A stretch of DNA of 6,019 nucleotides, from the NCBI GenBank assembly GCA_016204595.1, contig JACQKJ010000076.1:1-6019 (forward strand). The letters run 5' to 3'. Both the position numbers and the translations under genes were made by a program. The notes under the pieces were generated by a model. That model had not been told where the DNA came from. It saw only the letters and a program-made list of their open reading frames with translations, and searched no databases. Source of the DNA: Candidatus Komeilibacteria bacterium. Lineage in GTDB: Bacteria > Patescibacteriota > Patescibacteriia > UBA1558 > 2-01-FULL-52-15. How positions within the stretch are numbered: position 1 is the stretch's first letter; each line of letters starts with the position of its first letter. Below, piece after piece: positions 4,969-6,019 of this stretch.

Positions 4969-5048
4969 TGAATAAGGAATTAAGAATTATGAAATGTATC
5001 AAACTGTGCTTCATTCATTCCTCATTCCTCATTCCTCATTCCTCATTT
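4963..5048 (+). repeat. Heptad inverted repeat filling the atpA-atpG gap
   Basis: Five 7-bp units run from 4963 to 4997: GAATAAT, GAATAAG, GAATTAA, GAATTAT, GAAATGT. After a 16-nt loop, five inverted units run from 5014 to 5048: TTCATTC, three perfect CTCATTC, and CTCATTT. The arms pair at 23 of 35 positions by eye, less well than at the other two sites. The first unit contains the last codon and stop of atpA. The repeat ends 7 nt before the atpG ATG. Confidence 0.85.
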
Positions 5049-5055
5049 ACTCTGT

Positions 5056-5952
5056 ATGCCCCAAGCAAGTCGTGACATTCAACGCCGATTAAAATCGGTT
5101 CGCAGCATCAAGAAGATAACGCGGGCCATGGAGCTTGTGTCTGCCAGCAAGATGCGCAAGAGCGTTTCGCGCGTGCTTGCTACGCGTCCCTACGCGGAGT
5201 CCGCATGGCGCATGGTCATGGATTTGATCCCGAAGATCGATCCTTCACACCATCCGCTGCTCGCGGAGCGGCCGGTCAAACGGGCGGCCATTGTCGTCAT
5301 TTCGAGCAACCGAGGATTGTGCGGCGCGTTCAACATGAATGTCGTGCATAAGGCGTTGAAGCTTATTGAGAAGGAAGGATGGGACAGGAATGTTGTCGAT
5401 TTCATCACCTTCGGCAGGCAAGGCGGGCACATTCTTGGTTCATTGAAGCGGAACATCGTCGCGGATTATCCCAAGGCGGACATAACCGCGTCTATTGACG
5501 ATGTTCTGTCGGTTTCGAACGAAATGGTCGGCGGATTCCTTGCTAAGCGATACGATGAGGTCTGCGTGGCGTACACCGATTTTCGTTCAAGTCTGCGCCA
5601 GGAAACCCGCATCAGGCACATACTGCCGCTGGTGAAACCGAGCCGTTTCTTGGGTCAGGTTGAAAAAGCGCCTCAAGAGAATGGAGCTGATTTTGCGGAA
5701 TTTTTGTTCGAACCGTCACGGGACGCGGTGCTGGAGTCTTTGCTGCCGCGGCTCATCGAGGTGCAGGTATACCAGGCTGTGCTTGAATCTGAGGCATCCG
5801 AACATTCGGCGCGCATGCTGGCGATGCGGAATGCTACCGATTCGGCGACCGATATGCTCGATAGCTTGTCGCTGGCATTCAATCAGGCACGACAGGCGGG
5901 AATTACGGCCGAGCTGGCCGAGATATCCGCAGCTACCGTAGCTTTACAATAA
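5056..5952 (+). CDS. atpG: F1Fo ATP synthase subunit gamma
   Basis: Gamma is the central shaft that turns inside the alpha3 beta3 head and couples it to the c-ring. The 298 residues cover the full family. The N-terminal helix carries RRLKSVRSIKKITRAMELV (10-28) and then SASKMRK (29-35), and the Rossmann-like middle domain carries SSNRGLCGAFN (83-93). The C-terminal helix carries EASEHSARMLAMRNAT (246-261) and a final segment NQARQAGITAELAEI (276-290), both strongly conserved. The start fits the family N-terminus well. Upstream is only C/T-rich heptad repeat with no Shine-Dalgarno sequence, an unusual setting for a gene 87 nt from its upstream neighbour. atpD would be expected next. Confidence 0.97.
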   Translation: MPQASRDIQRRLKSVRSIKKITRAMELVSASKMRKSVSRVLATRPYAESAWRMVMDLIPKIDPSHHPLLAERPVKRAAIVVISSNRGLCGAFNMNVVHKALKLIEKEGWDRNVVDFITFGRQGGHILGSLKRNIVADYPKADITASIDDVLSVSNEMVGGFLAKRYDEVCVAYTDFRSSLRQETRIRHILPLVKPSRFLGQVEKAPQENGADFAEFLFEPSRDAVLESLLPRLIEVQVYQAVLESEASEHSARMLAMRNATDSATDMLDSLSLAFNQARQAGITAELAEISAATVALQ

Positions 5953-5953
5953 G

Positions 5954-6019
5954 GAAATCGGAATCATGAATATAGAATTTAGAATGGGCGAAAACATGGT
6001 AATTCTATATTCAAAATTC
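5954..6019 (+). repeat. Heptad inverted repeat after atpG, cut by the window end
   Basis: Five 7-bp units run from 5954 to 5988: GAAATCG, GAATCAT, GAATATA, GAATTTA, GAATGGG. The complement of the right arm, read from 6019 inward, gives GAATTTT, GAATATA, GAATTAC. A 13-bp perfect stem joins 5967-5979 with 6001-6013, and GAAT (5961-5964) pairs with ATTC (6016-6019). The right arm probably continues beyond the window. The design matches the other two heptad elements although the sequence differs. Confidence 0.8.

Noticed and set aside
5014..5048. CRISPR-like or microsatellite array from the CTCATTC repeats
   Set aside because: Units are 7 bp with no spacers, and a matching inverted array lies just upstream, so it is neither CRISPR nor a simple one-sided microsatellite.
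5966..6019. Start of a new gene at ATG 5966 after AAGGA at 5951-5955
   Set aside because: The peptide (MNIEFRMGENMV) is not the start of AtpD and is fully explained by the heptad inverted repeat. A reading frame here cannot be excluded since the window ends.

Overview
The window holds most of a bacterial F1Fo ATP synthase operon, all on the + strand. The order is atpZ-like, atpB (a), atpE (c), atpF (b), atpH (delta), atpA (alpha) and atpG (gamma). It is preceded by the C-terminal part of a HAD-IB family hydrolase. The beta and epsilon genes (atpD, atpC) are not in the window and probably follow. Several traits suggest a Patescibacteria/CPR (Parcubacteria-like) genome: a very short delta subunit, start codons mostly without Shine-Dalgarno sequences, moderate GC, and gaps packed with small hairpin repeats. 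This placement is inference from traits and from memory of such genomes; no marker gene is present.

Layout. Positions 1-306 carry the end of the HAD gene. Positions 307-743 are a 437-bp non-coding stretch. It contains a perfect DnaA-box 9-mer, a CUUG-loop hairpin, a possible promoter at 400-427, a candidate structured C-rich RNA at 434-591, and a near-consensus sigma70 promoter at 638-666 with an A/T-rich upstream element. Positions 744-5952 hold the seven atp genes. Three junctions are tight: Z/B overlap by 23 nt, F/H are 15 nt apart and H/A 2 nt apart. The other junctions are filled with inverted repeats. The 265-bp atpB-atpE gap is a mosaic of at least six hairpins. The atpE-atpF, atpA-atpG and post-atpG gaps each carry a variant of one design: tandem 7-bp units (GAAT plus three variable bases) followed by the same kind of units in inverted orientation.

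Function. AtpB and AtpE form the proton channel and c-ring, with Arg217 in a and Glu56 in c. AtpF and AtpH form the peripheral stalk, AtpA belongs to the catalytic head and AtpG is the rotor shaft. The AtpZ-like two-helix protein probably helps Fo assembly or stability. The strong promoter at 638-666 probably drives the whole set. Only atpE, whose product is needed in the most copies, has a well-placed strong Shine-Dalgarno sequence, and a small hairpin may partly mask it.

The genes themselves are ordinary. The observations most worth checking are the shared heptad-palindrome design at three junctions, the hairpin mosaic before atpE, and the candidate C-rich RNA upstream of the operon.
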